The notes under the pieces are model-generated. The model was not told the origin of the DNA. It did not search any database and saw nothing but the letters and a program-made list of their open reading frames with translations. Of a stretch of 64,000 bases of DNA, positions 26,063 through 33,696 are shown one piece after another (position 1 is the stretch's first letter; each line of letters starts with the position of its first letter). This DNA comes from a bacterium. Lineage in GTDB: Bacteria > Desulfobacterota > Binatia > Binatales > Binataceae. The position numbers and the translations under genes were made by a program. Where the stretch lies: the NCBI GenBank assembly GCA_014896235.1, contig JADBKU010000002.1, positions 1-64,000 of the forward strand, written 5' to 3'.

Positions 26063-26380
26063 ATGGACCTGGACGTTTCGGCCGCTCGTATAGAGCAAAG
26101 ATCGGCCCAAAACGACGGGTTTTGGAACGGTCGCCATCGCGGAAAAGCGCCGCGCGGGATTCCGCGCGCGCTGATCGTGGGAAAACGACTGTATCGAGTC
26201 TCGATCCACTGCGTCGGCGACCGAAGAGGAAGGCATCGGCACGCGGCAATCACGCTGGCCGATGGTCGGCGCGTAGTCGCGGAAGCCGGCACGCAAGACC
26301 AGGCGATGGCCGCGCTGGTGAAGGCGCTCGATCCTGAAGTCGGAACCGTCAAGAGCGAAGCAGGGGAAATACTCGGATGA
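26063..26380 (+). CDS. Small hypothetical protein of the element
   Basis: 105 residues, basic N-terminal half. The part from about residue 35 (IVGKRLYRVSIHCVGDRRGRHRHAAITLADGR) looks like a small beta-sheet domain, then a short helix. I do not recognise it. A GTG at 26000, overlapping the TerL stop, would add 21 residues; the ATG at 26063 is preferred for its spacing though its SD is weak. Its stop overlaps the next ATG by four bases (26377-26380), indicating translational coupling. Confidence 0.6.
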   Translation: MDLDVSAARIEQRSAQNDGFWNGRHRGKAPRGIPRALIVGKRLYRVSIHCVGDRRGRHRHAAITLADGRRVVAEAGTQDQAMAALVKALDPEVGTVKSEAGEILG

Positions 26381-26628
26381 AACTCTCGGAACTCGAACAC
26401 GCCCTGAACGTCGCCCAGAAAATTCTGGATCGCGGCGAACGGACGCACGCGAAAAATGCGTGGCTTGAAGAGTCGCCGGCGAACCACTGGCGGCACGCGG
26501 CGCGGCATCTAAGCCGCCTCGAGGCCCGCGACGGCTATGAAGACCATCTCGCGCACGCGGCGGTGAGGTTGCTGCTCGCGCTCGAAGTCCGCGAACGGCG
26601 GCTCGAACGGCGCAATCGCGCGGCCTAA
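26377..26628 (+). CDS. Small helical hypothetical protein
   Basis: 83 residues, rich in Glu, Arg, Leu and Ala, and predicted helical throughout by eye: MKLSELEHALNVAQKIL, then HLAHAAVRLLLALEVRERRLERR. The start ATGA overlaps the upstream stop. Its 3' end overlaps by four bases the 3' end of the convergent HigA-like gene at 26625. No function can be given. Histidine-rich helix pairs of this type also occur in all-alpha nucleotide pyrophosphohydrolase-like phage proteins, but the evidence is too thin to call it. Confidence 0.55.
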   Translation: MKLSELEHALNVAQKILDRGERTHAKNAWLEESPANHWRHAARHLSRLEARDGYEDHLAHAAVRLLLALEVRERRLERRNRAA

Positions 26629-26957
26629 CCGCCGCCGACCGTCGGGATCTTCTCGACGATTCCCGCCAGCTTCCGTTTCGCGCGCCACAGGTCGTGAGCG
26701 TTCTGGAGCGCCAGCCAGAGATTCGGCCCGTTGCCGCAGAATTTGCCAATGCGGACGGCCATTTCGGGCGTGACCGCGGCCTCGCAATTCAAGATGCGGT
26801 AGAGCGTCTGGCGCGAAACGCCAAGCGCGGCGGCGGCGGCGGAAACGCTCATGCGCAGGCCCGGCAGGACGTCTTCGCGCAGGATTTCGCCCGGATGCGT
26901 CGGCTCGCGCTGCATGTCGTCTTCGCGGGCGGGGTATTCCAGCCGATCGGCGGTCAT
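26625..26957 (-). CDS. HigA-family antitoxin-like XRE regulator without a HigB partner
   Basis: 110 residues. THPGEILREDVLPGLRMSVS followed by AAALGVSRQTLYRILN is the defining HigA/VapI pattern, with helix-turn-helix at about residues 40-62, then VTPEMAVRIGKF and NGPNLWLALQNAHDL. HigA proteins bind DNA and neutralise HigB RNases. Here the upstream gene of the leftward pair is not HigB-like, so this is an orphan, better read as the element's repressor. Its ATG overlaps the upstream stop (26954-26957), giving translational coupling; an internal ATG at 26915 would trim 14 residues. Confidence 0.82.
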   Translation of the reverse strand: MTADRLEYPAREDDMQREPTHPGEILREDVLPGLRMSVSAAAAALGVSRQTLYRILNCEAAVTPEMAVRIGKFCGNGPNLWLALQNAHDLWRAKRKLAGIVEKIPTVGGG

Positions 26958-27202
26958 CGAGCGCCCTCATAGCTGCAACGGGTCGTCATCCCGACCCGCA
27001 AGCGCCGCGCGGCGGTCGCGCGAAAGGCGCGAATCCGATCGCGAAGCTCGATCGCCTGGCTGGCGAGCGAGCCCAGGCCGCAATCCAGGAGCTCATGCTC
27101 CATCCCGCCGACCTGTTCCGCCGCGTCGTCGATCAACTCCAACAAAAGCCGTCGATAGCCCGCGTCCAACCGTTCCGAATTAACCTTGGCCTGCCCTGAC
27201 AT
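26954..27202 (-). CDS. Small hypothetical protein coupled to the HigA-like gene
   Basis: 82 residues, helical: MSGQAKVNSERLDAGYRRLLLELIDDAAEQ, then a Gly/Leu-rich middle, then LRDRIRAFRATAARRLRVGM. Not a HigB fold: it lacks the RelE-type beta-sheet and its basic active-site residues. The ATG at 27202 has a perfect GGGAGGA SD 7 bp upstream. It is the first gene of the leftward transcript from the promoter at 27232-27260. Function unknown; by position it could be a second regulator or a non-canonical toxin. Confidence 0.65.
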   Translation of the reverse strand: MSGQAKVNSERLDAGYRRLLLELIDDAAEQVGGMEHELLDCGLGSLASQAIELRDRIRAFRATAARRLRVGMTTRCSYEGAR

Positions 27203-27231
27203 CGCGAATCCTCCCGAACAGTGATGCGACA

Positions 27232-27260
27232 CATATAGAACTATGTCGAGTCAATGACAA
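27232..27260 (-). promoter_or_regulatory. Leftward promoter of the element's regulatory pair
   Basis: On the minus strand: -35 TTGTCA (27255-27260), 17-bp spacer, -10 TATATG (27232-27237), about 30 bp before the ATG at 27202. It is divergent from the rightward promoter at 27379 across about 120 bp of unusually AT-rich DNA, an arrangement like a phage lysogeny control region. Confidence 0.6.
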
Positions 27261-27378
27261 GATTAGTTATCGCTTGACCGGCCGCGCGAATAGTCATACG
27301 CTAATCGGCTCCGCGATATGTCAATTCTCTGTAAGTATCTATAATTACCTGGAAGTGCGCTAGTCAGTGGGGCGGTAC

Positions 27379-27407
27379 TTGCTACCGCACGCGCCGCCGT
27401 GTATATT
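27379..27407 (+). promoter_or_regulatory. Rightward promoter of the element's HTH-replication operon
   Basis: -35 TTGCTA (27379-27384), exactly 17 bp, -10 TATATT (27402-27407). The predicted start near 27414 leaves a leader of about 90 nt before the HTH gene's ATG at 27504, and this leader holds the terminator-like hairpin at 27450-27492. Confidence 0.65.
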
Positions 27408-27449
27408 GGGAAGTAGGCGATAGCGCCGCCAGCGGAGACCGTGAAAACG

Positions 27450-27492
27450 AGCCCGCCGACCCGTAAGGGGTTGGGCGGGCTTTCGCGTTTTT
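27450..27492 (+). terminator. Terminator-like hairpin in the leader of the HTH-replication operon
   Basis: AGCCCGCC (27450-27457) pairs perfectly with GGCGGGCT (27474-27481), with further pairing inside, and is followed by TTTCGCGTTTTT. It lies between the rightward promoter and the first gene, so it could attenuate transcription unless read through, or simply insulate the operon from transcription entering from the left. Confidence 0.6.
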
Positions 27493-27503
27493 GGAGGCAT
27501 CCG

Positions 27504-27695
27504 ATGGAATCGCTGTTGACCCTCAACGAAGTGGCGGCGCTGATGCGCTGCCATCGGATCACCATCCGCCGCTGGATCAAGGCGGCTAAGTTCCCTCCGC
27601 CGGCGGTCAAGGTGGATCGACATCCCTTATGGCGGGCGTCCACGATCGAGGCGTTCATCGCCCGCGGCGCGTTCGGGTCAGAAAATGAACGCTGA
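27504..27695 (+). CDS. AlpA/excisionase-like helix-turn-helix protein
   Basis: 63 residues: MESLLTLNEVAALMRCHRIT and IRRWIKAAKFPPP is the winged-helix pattern of AlpA/Xis-type (MerR-like) DNA-binding proteins. A perfect GGAGG SD lies 6 bp before the ATG. Its 3' end overlaps the replication initiator-like gene by 11 bp, so the two are translationally coupled. By position it is an early regulator of the replication module, not beside the integrase, so a transcriptional role is more likely than an excision role. Confidence 0.8.
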   Translation: MESLLTLNEVAALMRCHRITIRRWIKAAKFPPPAVKVDRHPLWRASTIEAFIARGAFGSENER

Positions 27696-28557
27696 TTTCC
27701 GCCTCGCGGTCAATTTTGCCGCCCATCCAAAAATCCAAAAGCTCCGTCGGCGCCTGGGCGCGGAGGGCGTCCTTGGGTGGATTTGCCTACTCGCGCATGT
27801 CGCATCGGACAAGCCGCATGGCCACCTGACCGGGATGGACGCGGAAGATATAGCGCTCGCGGCGCAATACCCGGGCGATCCCGGCCAATTTGTCGCGGCG
27901 CTCGTCGAGCTCCGGCTGATCGACCGCGACGGCGACTGTCTGGCCGTCCATGATTGGCGCGAGCACAACGGCTACGCGGCGACACATCCCGAGCGAAGCG
28001 AACACGCGCGAAGAGCCGTGACCGCTCGCTGGGCGAGGTATCGGTCCATACAATCCGGCGTAACGGGTAATACTCCGAGTATCGACGGGTATAACGCTGA
28101 GAATACGGGAGTAGTACACCCCGATACATCGGGTAATACCCCATCTCCAGATCCATCTCCATCTCCAGATCCATCTCCTGATCCTGATCCGGATCCTTCC
28201 GTTAGCGGTAATTCTGGATATGCGAGAGATCGTGAAGGGAACATACGTACCGGCGCTGACGCGCCGCGCTCTAAGCGAAAAAAGCCTCAAGTCGCGTTGC
28301 CCGAGAGCTTTTCCCTGACTCCCGAGCTTCGACAGTACGCGATTGAATTCGACCTCGATGCTGACGGCGAATTCCGAAAGTTCACGACATGGGCTCGGGA
28401 GACGGACGCGCGCAAAGCGGACTGGAATTACGCCTGGCGGAATTGGGTTCACCGGGCGGCGGAACGCTTGAACGGCCGCGCCGCCAATGCCGGTGCCAAG
28501 CGGTCCGAAGCCAATCTGCCGCCGACCTTCGAGGAATTGTTCGGGAGGCACGCATGA
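27685..28557 (+). CDS. Replication initiator/organiser-like protein with Pro-Asp-Ser linker
   Basis: 290 residues in three parts. Residues 1-110 resemble the winged-helix N-terminus of phage replisome organisers: FRLAVNFAAHPKIQKLRRRL, LGWICLLAHVA, VHDWREHNGY. Residues about 150-172 form a PSPDPSPDPDPDP linker. The C-terminal part has LTPELRQYAIEFDLD, WARETDARKADWNYAWRNWVHRA, the domain common in phage replication proteins upstream of helicases. It would bind the element's origin and load DnaB, whose ATG overlaps its stop by four bases. Function is inferred from architecture and neighbour. Confidence 0.75.
   Translation: MNADFRLAVNFAAHPKIQKLRRRLGAEGVLGWICLLAHVASDKPHGHLTGMDAEDIALAAQYPGDPGQFVAALVELRLIDRDGDCLAVHDWREHNGYAATHPERSEHARRAVTARWARYRSIQSGVTGNTPSIDGYNAENTGVVHPDTSGNTPSPDPSPSPDPSPDPDPDPSVSGNSGYARDREGNIRTGADAPRSKRKKPQVALPESFSLTPELRQYAIEFDLDADGEFRKFTTWARETDARKADWNYAWRNWVHRAAERLNGRAANAGAKRSEANLPPTFEELFGRHA
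28141..28197 (+). repeat. Low-complexity hexamer tract inside the replication gene
   Basis: Degenerate, in-frame repeats built on CCATCTCCAGAT and CCTGAT encode the Pro-Ser-Asp linker. Such tracts vary in length by slippage. In phage replication genes the origin often lies within the initiator gene, so this tract is a place to look for one, but no iteron series is clear. Confidence 0.6.
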
Positions 28558-29858
28558 GCGACGAAATTTCTCGCCGCGAGCCGCCGCATGACGATTTCGC
28601 CGAGCAGGCGCTGATCGCCGGCCTGCTTGAGCGCCCGGCGCTCTTGCCCGAAGTGCTGGCGATTTGCGACGCGGCGGATTTTTATCGGGAGCGCCATCGA
28701 GCGATTTTCGCGGCGATTTGCCGCCTTGACGCGGCCGGCGAGCCGGTCGACGGCGTGACGCTGATCGATGCGCTGCGCCGCGCCGGGGAGCTGGAGATCG
28801 CGGGCGGCGAGAAATCGCTGGTGGAACTCCTAACCGCGACGTTCGACGTTCCGGCGCATTGCGCGGCGCACGCGCGGGTCGTGCGCGAGCTGGCGTTGCG
28901 CCGCGCGCTCGCGCTCGACGCGGCCAGGATCGCGGCCGCGGCGCTCGACGGCGAAGGCGATTCGGATGAGCTGGTCGCGCGCGCCGATGCGGCGCTGGCC
29001 GCGCTCCGCGAGCGGCAGATTCGTCCGCGGCCGACGACCGCGGACCTCGTGCATGCCGTGCTCGCGACTCTCGACGACCAGACGGCGGAGTCGGTCGCGA
29101 CCGGGTTTCGCGATTTGGATCGCAGCTTGTCCGGCGGTTTTCGCCGTGGGGAGCTGGTCATCCTCGCGGCGCCGACCTCGCGCGGCAAATCAGCGCTCGC
29201 GCTCAACGTCGCCACGCGGATCGCGCGCGCGGGCGGCCGGGCGATGTTTTTTTCGCTCGAAATGCGCGAGGCGGAGCTGGCCAGGCGGCTTGTATTTTGC
29301 GAGGCGCAAATCGATTTCGGCGCCGCGGTGGAGGGTTTAACGCCCGCGCAACATGAGCGGTTGATGTTCGCGGCGAACGAACTGAGCCGGATTCGGCTGC
29401 GCATCGAATATCGGACGCCGCTGCGGCCGTCGCTGCTCCGCGCGATCGTGAAGCAGCAGGCGCGCGAGTGGGGCGGCTGCGATTTGGTCGTCTGCGACTA
29501 CATCGGCCTGATGCAGGCGGACGGCCGGCATGAGCGTCGCGAGCGCGAGGTCGCGTCGATAACGCGCGACCTGAAGCTGCTCGCCGGCGAACTCGACTGC
29601 GCTGTGATCGCCTGCGCGCAGCTCAACCGCGAAATCGCGCGCCGCGACAATGGCGCTCCGCGGCTGAGCGATTTGCGCGATTCGGGCGCGATCGAGCAGG
29701 ACGCCGACATCGTGTTGTTCATTCATCATCCGAGCGAGGCCGAACCCGAGGACGCGCTGCTCATAATCGCCAAGGCGCGGCGCGGGCCGCTAATGACGGT
29801 GCCGCTGCGCTGGCGCGGATCGATGACCCGGTTCGAGGACTACATTCGGTTGCACTAG
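28554..29858 (+). CDS. Replicative DNA helicase, DnaB-like
   Basis: 434 residues. The N-terminal helical domain (EQALIAGLLERPALLPEV, FYRERHRAIFAAI; about residues 15-120) is the DnaB N-domain. From about residue 180 comes the RecA-like core: ATGFRDLDRSLSGGFRRGELV, Walker A APTSRGKSALAL (about residue 205), FSLEMREAEL, Walker B VVCDYIGLM (about residue 312), then QLNREIARR and LRDSGAIEQDAD. Most residues line up with phage DnaB. The ATG at 28554 overlaps the initiator stop. It unwinds DNA at the fork and shows that the element carries its own replication module. Confidence 0.93.
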   Translation: MSDEISRREPPHDDFAEQALIAGLLERPALLPEVLAICDAADFYRERHRAIFAAICRLDAAGEPVDGVTLIDALRRAGELEIAGGEKSLVELLTATFDVPAHCAAHARVVRELALRRALALDAARIAAAALDGEGDSDELVARADAALAALRERQIRPRPTTADLVHAVLATLDDQTAESVATGFRDLDRSLSGGFRRGELVILAAPTSRGKSALALNVATRIARAGGRAMFFSLEMREAELARRLVFCEAQIDFGAAVEGLTPAQHERLMFAANELSRIRLRIEYRTPLRPSLLRAIVKQQAREWGGCDLVVCDYIGLMQADGRHERREREVASITRDLKLLAGELDCAVIACAQLNREIARRDNGAPRLSDLRDSGAIEQDADIVLFIHHPSEAEPEDALLIIAKARRGPLMTVPLRWRGSMTRFEDYIRLH

Positions 29859-29872
29859 GAGGATTTTCCCGC

Positions 29873-30019
29873 ATGAAAACCGCACGTAAACGCATCCCCC
29901 TTCGTGAACAGCTCGAAACCGAGCGGCGCCGGGCGTTGCTGCTCAAACAGTGCGTCGAGATTCTGGACGCCGAGAACCGCGCGTTGCAGCGCGAGCGCGC
30001 CGGGAAGGAGGCCCGTTGA
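29873..30019 (+). CDS. Tiny basic coiled-coil protein of the element
   Basis: 48 residues: MKTARKRIPLREQLETERRR, then LLLKQCVEILDAENRALQRER; basic and entirely helical, with heptad-like leucines. A strong AGGAGG SD lies 10 bp before the ATG, and its stop overlaps the next ATG by one base, which supports it as real. Function unknown. Confidence 0.6.
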   Translation: MKTARKRIPLREQLETERRRALLLKQCVEILDAENRALQRERAGKEAR

Positions 30020-30468
30020 TGGGCGTTCTGCCGCTACATCGCCGCGTGCGCGAAGCCGCGCACGTCGCGCAGGCCGTCGCCGGGCCGTGGCTTGCGGCCG
30101 ACGGCGCGTCCGACCCGGCGGCGTGGGCGGTTCGCGCGAGCGATTGGCTCGCGGACTTCACGGAGAGCGGCGCGCTCGCGGATTTGCAGCGCGCGGCCGC
30201 CGCGACGCTTTGCGCGCTGGCGATCGAGCTCCATCGCGGCCGCGGCGTGCCGCCGAAAGAGCTGGCGCGCGTGGGGAGAATAATTGGCGAAGAAGTGGTT
30301 GAAGCCGTCGAGCGGGAGATCGCGCAGGTCGACGCAGCTATCGCCGCCGCGCCGCGCGGTTCGCGGCGGGCGCTCTATGGACGCCGCGCGATGTTGCAGC
30401 GCGAAAAAGCGCGCATTTGCGCGGCGCTGCGCGAGAAAACCGAACGCATCGAGGAGGCTAAAGCGTAA
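30019..30468 (+). CDS. Hypothetical protein upstream of the tape-measure gene
   Basis: 149 residues, almost all helical, Ala/Arg/Glu-rich. The last 70 residues (VEAVEREIAQVDAAIAAAP, MLQREKARICAALREKTERIEEA) look like a helical hairpin or coiled coil. It begins at the shared TGATG with the 48-residue gene and ends at the shared TAATG with the tape-measure gene, so the three are translationally linked. Tail chaperones often precede tape-measure genes, but no slippery frameshift site is evident here and the sequence does not match one I know. Confidence 0.6.
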   Translation: MGVLPLHRRVREAAHVAQAVAGPWLAADGASDPAAWAVRASDWLADFTESGALADLQRAAAATLCALAIELHRGRGVPPKELARVGRIIGEEVVEAVEREIAQVDAAIAAAPRGSRRALYGRRAMLQREKARICAALREKTERIEEAKA

Positions 30469-33245
30469 TGGCTGACCAGCAATTCGCGTTGGAAGCGATC
30501 ATCGGCGCGCAGACCGAGCAGATGGAATCCGCGCTCTCGCGCCTGGTCACGGCAATCAACGATACCTCGACGGCGCTCGAGAGCAAGCTCGGCGCGGCGG
30601 CGCAAAAGGCGGGCGCGTCGCTCGACAAGATTCAGGAAAACGCCGAGGCCGGCGGTCAGGGCGTTGCGGAAGCCTTCGACAAGATGCGCGAGGGCGCGAT
30701 GCACTTCATCGAGGTGCTCGGCGTCATCGAGGGGCTGCGCTGGGCGAAAGAGACCATCGGCGAGGCGCTCGAGGCCGGCGAGGCGCTGCGGAATCTGTCG
30801 CTCGAAACCGGCATTTCGACGCAACACATCCAGGAGCTGCAATTCGCGGCGGCCGCGACGGGCGCGTCGACCGACCAGCTCGTCATGTTCACGCAGCGCC
30901 TGACGCGCGCCTATATCCAGCTTCAGACCTCTTCGTCGCAAACCGGACTCGCGGCCGTGCTGCAATCCGCGGGCCTGCGGCCGGCGGATCTTCAGGACAG
31001 CTACACCGCGCTGCTGAAAATCAGCGACGCGATCAACCGGATGGGCGAATCGTCCGCGCGCTCGCGCGAGCTGCTGACCGAGCTGGGCGGCCGGAGCGCG
31101 GCGCAACTGGCGCCGGCGATCGCGAAATTCGAAGAATTCTCCGCGCAGGCGCAGCAAATGGGGCTGATTCTCAACGATCAGACCATCGCCGCGCTCGAAC
31201 ACGCGCAAGAGCAATTTAACATCCTCGGCTTCGTCATTAATGTTGACAAGGAGCGGCTGGCGGCGGCGTTCGCGCCGGCGCTCCAGGTCGTGGCGCAGTT
31301 GCTGACCGACCTCGCGGAGCGGGTCAACGTGCTCGCGCAAGGCGACGGCATGAAGCGTTTTGCGGTCGCGGCGGCGAACGAGGTCATCAATCTCAGCGAA
31401 TCGATACTGACGGCGACGCAAGACCTGGTTCAGTTCGGCGAGGAACTGGCGCGCATCGGATCGGAGCTGGAGAGCTTCAAGACCGAGGTTTCCGCCGCGA
31501 TTCGTGGGGTGTTCGCGCCGATCGAGGCGCTGGAGGACGCGGGCGAGGCGGTCGGCGGCGTCATCGGAAAAAGCATCAACGCCGGCATTCACGGCCATTT
31601 GCCGTCCGGCGCGGACCTGGCGGCGACGATCAAGACGGCCTTCGGCGCGGGCGTGTCGGCGGCGGCGCCGTCCGATATGTTCGCGGCGGAGCGCAAGCAG
31701 CTCGAGGCGTTGCGGGCGGAGATCACTGAAACCGCTTCGTCGATGAAGGAAGTTTCGGGCGTCGATACCGGCGGAGGCGGAGGCGCGGCGGCGCCGCTCA
31801 CGTCGTCGCACTTGCTTGAGCAGCAGGCGCGCAAGCACCAGCAGCTACTGCAACAGCAGTTGGAGGCTTTCACCGAGGAGCAGGCGGTCGAGGTCGCGGT
31901 CGCCGGCGACACGGCGGCGGCGAAGGTCGCGGCCGACCAGAAGGTTTACGAAAAGGCGGTCGAGCTGTTCGGCGCGCAATCGAAACAGGCCGAGCGCGCG
32001 GCGGTCGCCGAGCTGTCCGCGCGCCGGCAGGAGATGCAGCAGACCGAGCAGCTTTATGCGGCGCAGGTCTCGCAGCAGGAATCGATCCAGCAGGGGCAAT
32101 TCGCGGTCGAAAAGGCGCAGGTCGCGCAGGCGGCGGCGCTGCACAAAATCTCGCGCGAGCAGGAGCTGCAAGACGATCTCGCGATCGCGGCGCAAGAGGA
32201 AGCGGCGCGGCAGTCGATGTACGACAAGCTCGCCGCGCTCTATCAGAACGACGCGAAGCAGCATCAGCAGGCGCTCGCGGAAAAGGCCAAGGCCGAGCTG
32301 CAATATGAGCAGCAGGTAATCCAGCTTCAGACCCAGCTCGCTGAGACCGAGCAAAAACAACAGACCGCGACGGCGAATAAACTTCAGTCGGCGTTTCAGA
32401 CCGCGTTCGAATCGCTGAACAGCGCGGGCAAGGGATGGCTATCGGTCGGCGAAAGCATCTTCCAGAAAATGCTCAGTCAATTCGAGGGCATGCTGGCGAA
32501 GATGCTGGCCGACTGGATTGCGAATAGCGCCGCGATGCAAGCCGTCGAAACGGGATTTCATTCCGCGCTGAGTTGGGGCGAAGGATTGTTCGGCCTCGGA
32601 TCGGTGTCGGCGCCGGGCTCGCCCGCTCCGGGCGGACAGGGCCCCGTTCCGGTCCCGGCCGCCGCAACCGCGCAAGGCGCGGCGAGCGCGCCGCTGAACG
32701 CCACCATGAATTCGATGCTCGCGCCGCTGACGCTGCTCGCCGGCGGCGTGCAGAAGCTTGAAGTGGTCATGGCGATGCTCAATGGCACGATGCTGCAACA
32801 CGCCGCGACCATGCTCGAGCATATGGCGCAAGTAGTATTAAACACATTGACTACTGACTTGAATACTCTTGCGACCGACGCACTGACTATTGCTTCGTAC
32901 GTCGAGGCGGGGGCGCACTTCCTGTTCGGCGCGGAGGGCGGGATTGTGCCGTCGGCCGCCGGCGGCATGGTCGCGCGCGGCTACGGCAAGGCCTTTCCGG
33001 CGGTCCTGCATGCGCGCGAGATGGTGCTGCCGGCGCATATCTCGGAGGGCATCCAGGAATCGTTGAATTGGGGCCGCGGGCTTGGCGGCGGCGCCGCTGC
33101 GGGCGCGAGCGTTCACATCTCGTTCGGCGACATCTCGGCGATGGACGCGGAGGGCATGGACCGGGTGTTGTCCGAACACGGTCCGCGCATCGCGCAAACG
33201 GTCGTCGACCATCTCGGCCGGATGGGCGGACGGTTCGGAAACTAA
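30468..33245 (+). CDS. Phage tail tape-measure protein
   Basis: 925 residues. The N-terminal 330 residues are helical, with MHFIEVLGVIEGLRWAKETIG and NLSLETGISTQHIQELQFAAAATG, a common tape-measure segment. Residues about 445-640 form a long Gln/Glu/Ala coiled coil. The C-terminal part has GWLSVGESIFQKMLSQFEGMLAKMLADWI and GGIV-x-AAGGMVA with HAREMVLPAHISEGI, the classical tail-end motif. Tape-measure proteins set tail length in long-tailed phages. At roughly 1.5 angstrom per residue this would suit a tail of about 140 nm, yet the element has no other tail gene. Its start overlaps the upstream stop (TAATG). Confidence 0.85.
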   Translation: MADQQFALEAIIGAQTEQMESALSRLVTAINDTSTALESKLGAAAQKAGASLDKIQENAEAGGQGVAEAFDKMREGAMHFIEVLGVIEGLRWAKETIGEALEAGEALRNLSLETGISTQHIQELQFAAAATGASTDQLVMFTQRLTRAYIQLQTSSSQTGLAAVLQSAGLRPADLQDSYTALLKISDAINRMGESSARSRELLTELGGRSAAQLAPAIAKFEEFSAQAQQMGLILNDQTIAALEHAQEQFNILGFVINVDKERLAAAFAPALQVVAQLLTDLAERVNVLAQGDGMKRFAVAAANEVINLSESILTATQDLVQFGEELARIGSELESFKTEVSAAIRGVFAPIEALEDAGEAVGGVIGKSINAGIHGHLPSGADLAATIKTAFGAGVSAAAPSDMFAAERKQLEALRAEITETASSMKEVSGVDTGGGGGAAAPLTSSHLLEQQARKHQQLLQQQLEAFTEEQAVEVAVAGDTAAAKVAADQKVYEKAVELFGAQSKQAERAAVAELSARRQEMQQTEQLYAAQVSQQESIQQGQFAVEKAQVAQAAALHKISREQELQDDLAIAAQEEAARQSMYDKLAALYQNDAKQHQQALAEKAKAELQYEQQVIQLQTQLAETEQKQQTATANKLQSAFQTAFESLNSAGKGWLSVGESIFQKMLSQFEGMLAKMLADWIANSAAMQAVETGFHSALSWGEGLFGLGSVSAPGSPAPGGQGPVPVPAAATAQGAASAPLNATMNSMLAPLTLLAGGVQKLEVVMAMLNGTMLQHAATMLEHMAQVVLNTLTTDLNTLATDALTIASYVEAGAHFLFGAEGGIVPSAAGGMVARGYGKAFPAVLHAREMVLPAHISEGIQESLNWGRGLGGGAAAGASVHISFGDISAMDAEGMDRVLSEHGPRIAQTVVDHLGRMGGRFGN

Positions 33246-33282
33246 ACAGTCAGTCAACTTCGCGATGAGGTAGAATTGAGAT

Positions 33283-33696
33283 ATGCAAACTTTACTCAAG
33301 CCGCCGGCCGGATTCGGCACGAAAGACCCTTCCGGCGCGTTTATGCTCGCGGACGGACATATCATGCGGCGCGACGCGCGCGGCTACTACGATTTCGCCG
33401 GCCATGAGCATTTGATTGCGCATTACAAGATTCAGGGCTGGACCGAGCCGCCGGCCGCGCCGAAGCAGTGGGCCGACGAATTCGAGCGCGAAGCCGCCGA
33501 ACGGCCGATGGATGTCGCCGCGCTCATCGCGCTCGCGGAACGGGAGCAGGTCGCATTGCGCGTCGATCGCGGCAAACTCTACTTCCGTCCGGCCGCCTTC
33601 GCGTCGCGCCGCCTGGTCGCGCATCTGAAGGCGCAGCGCGACAAGGTAATCGCGGAATTGGAGCGGCGCGCGAATGTCAAGTGGGAGGAAGTATAA
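33283..33696 (+). CDS. Hypothetical protein with a TubC-N-like C-terminal domain
   Basis: 137 residues. The first 70 (GTKDPSGAFMLADGHIMRRD, YDFAGHEHLIAHYKIQGW) I do not recognise. The last 65 (LIALAEREQVALRVDRGKLYF, LVAHLKAQRDKVIAEL) follow the TubC N-terminal docking pattern: helix, beta-hairpin around RGKLYFRP, two helices ending in a regularly spaced Leu/Lys face. TubC-N modules dock NRPS/PKS subunits but also occur in mobile-element proteins next to primase-like genes. 37 bp after the tape-measure stop; its stop overlaps the next ATG. Confidence 0.6.
   Translation: MQTLLKPPAGFGTKDPSGAFMLADGHIMRRDARGYYDFAGHEHLIAHYKIQGWTEPPAAPKQWADEFEREAAERPMDVAALIALAEREQVALRVDRGKLYFRPAAFASRRLVAHLKAQRDKVIAELERRANVKWEEV

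Noticed and set aside
26954..27202. HigB toxin beside the HigA-like gene
   Set aside because: The coupled protein is helical and lacks the RelE/HigB beta-sheet pattern and basic catalytic residues, so I left it as hypothetical.
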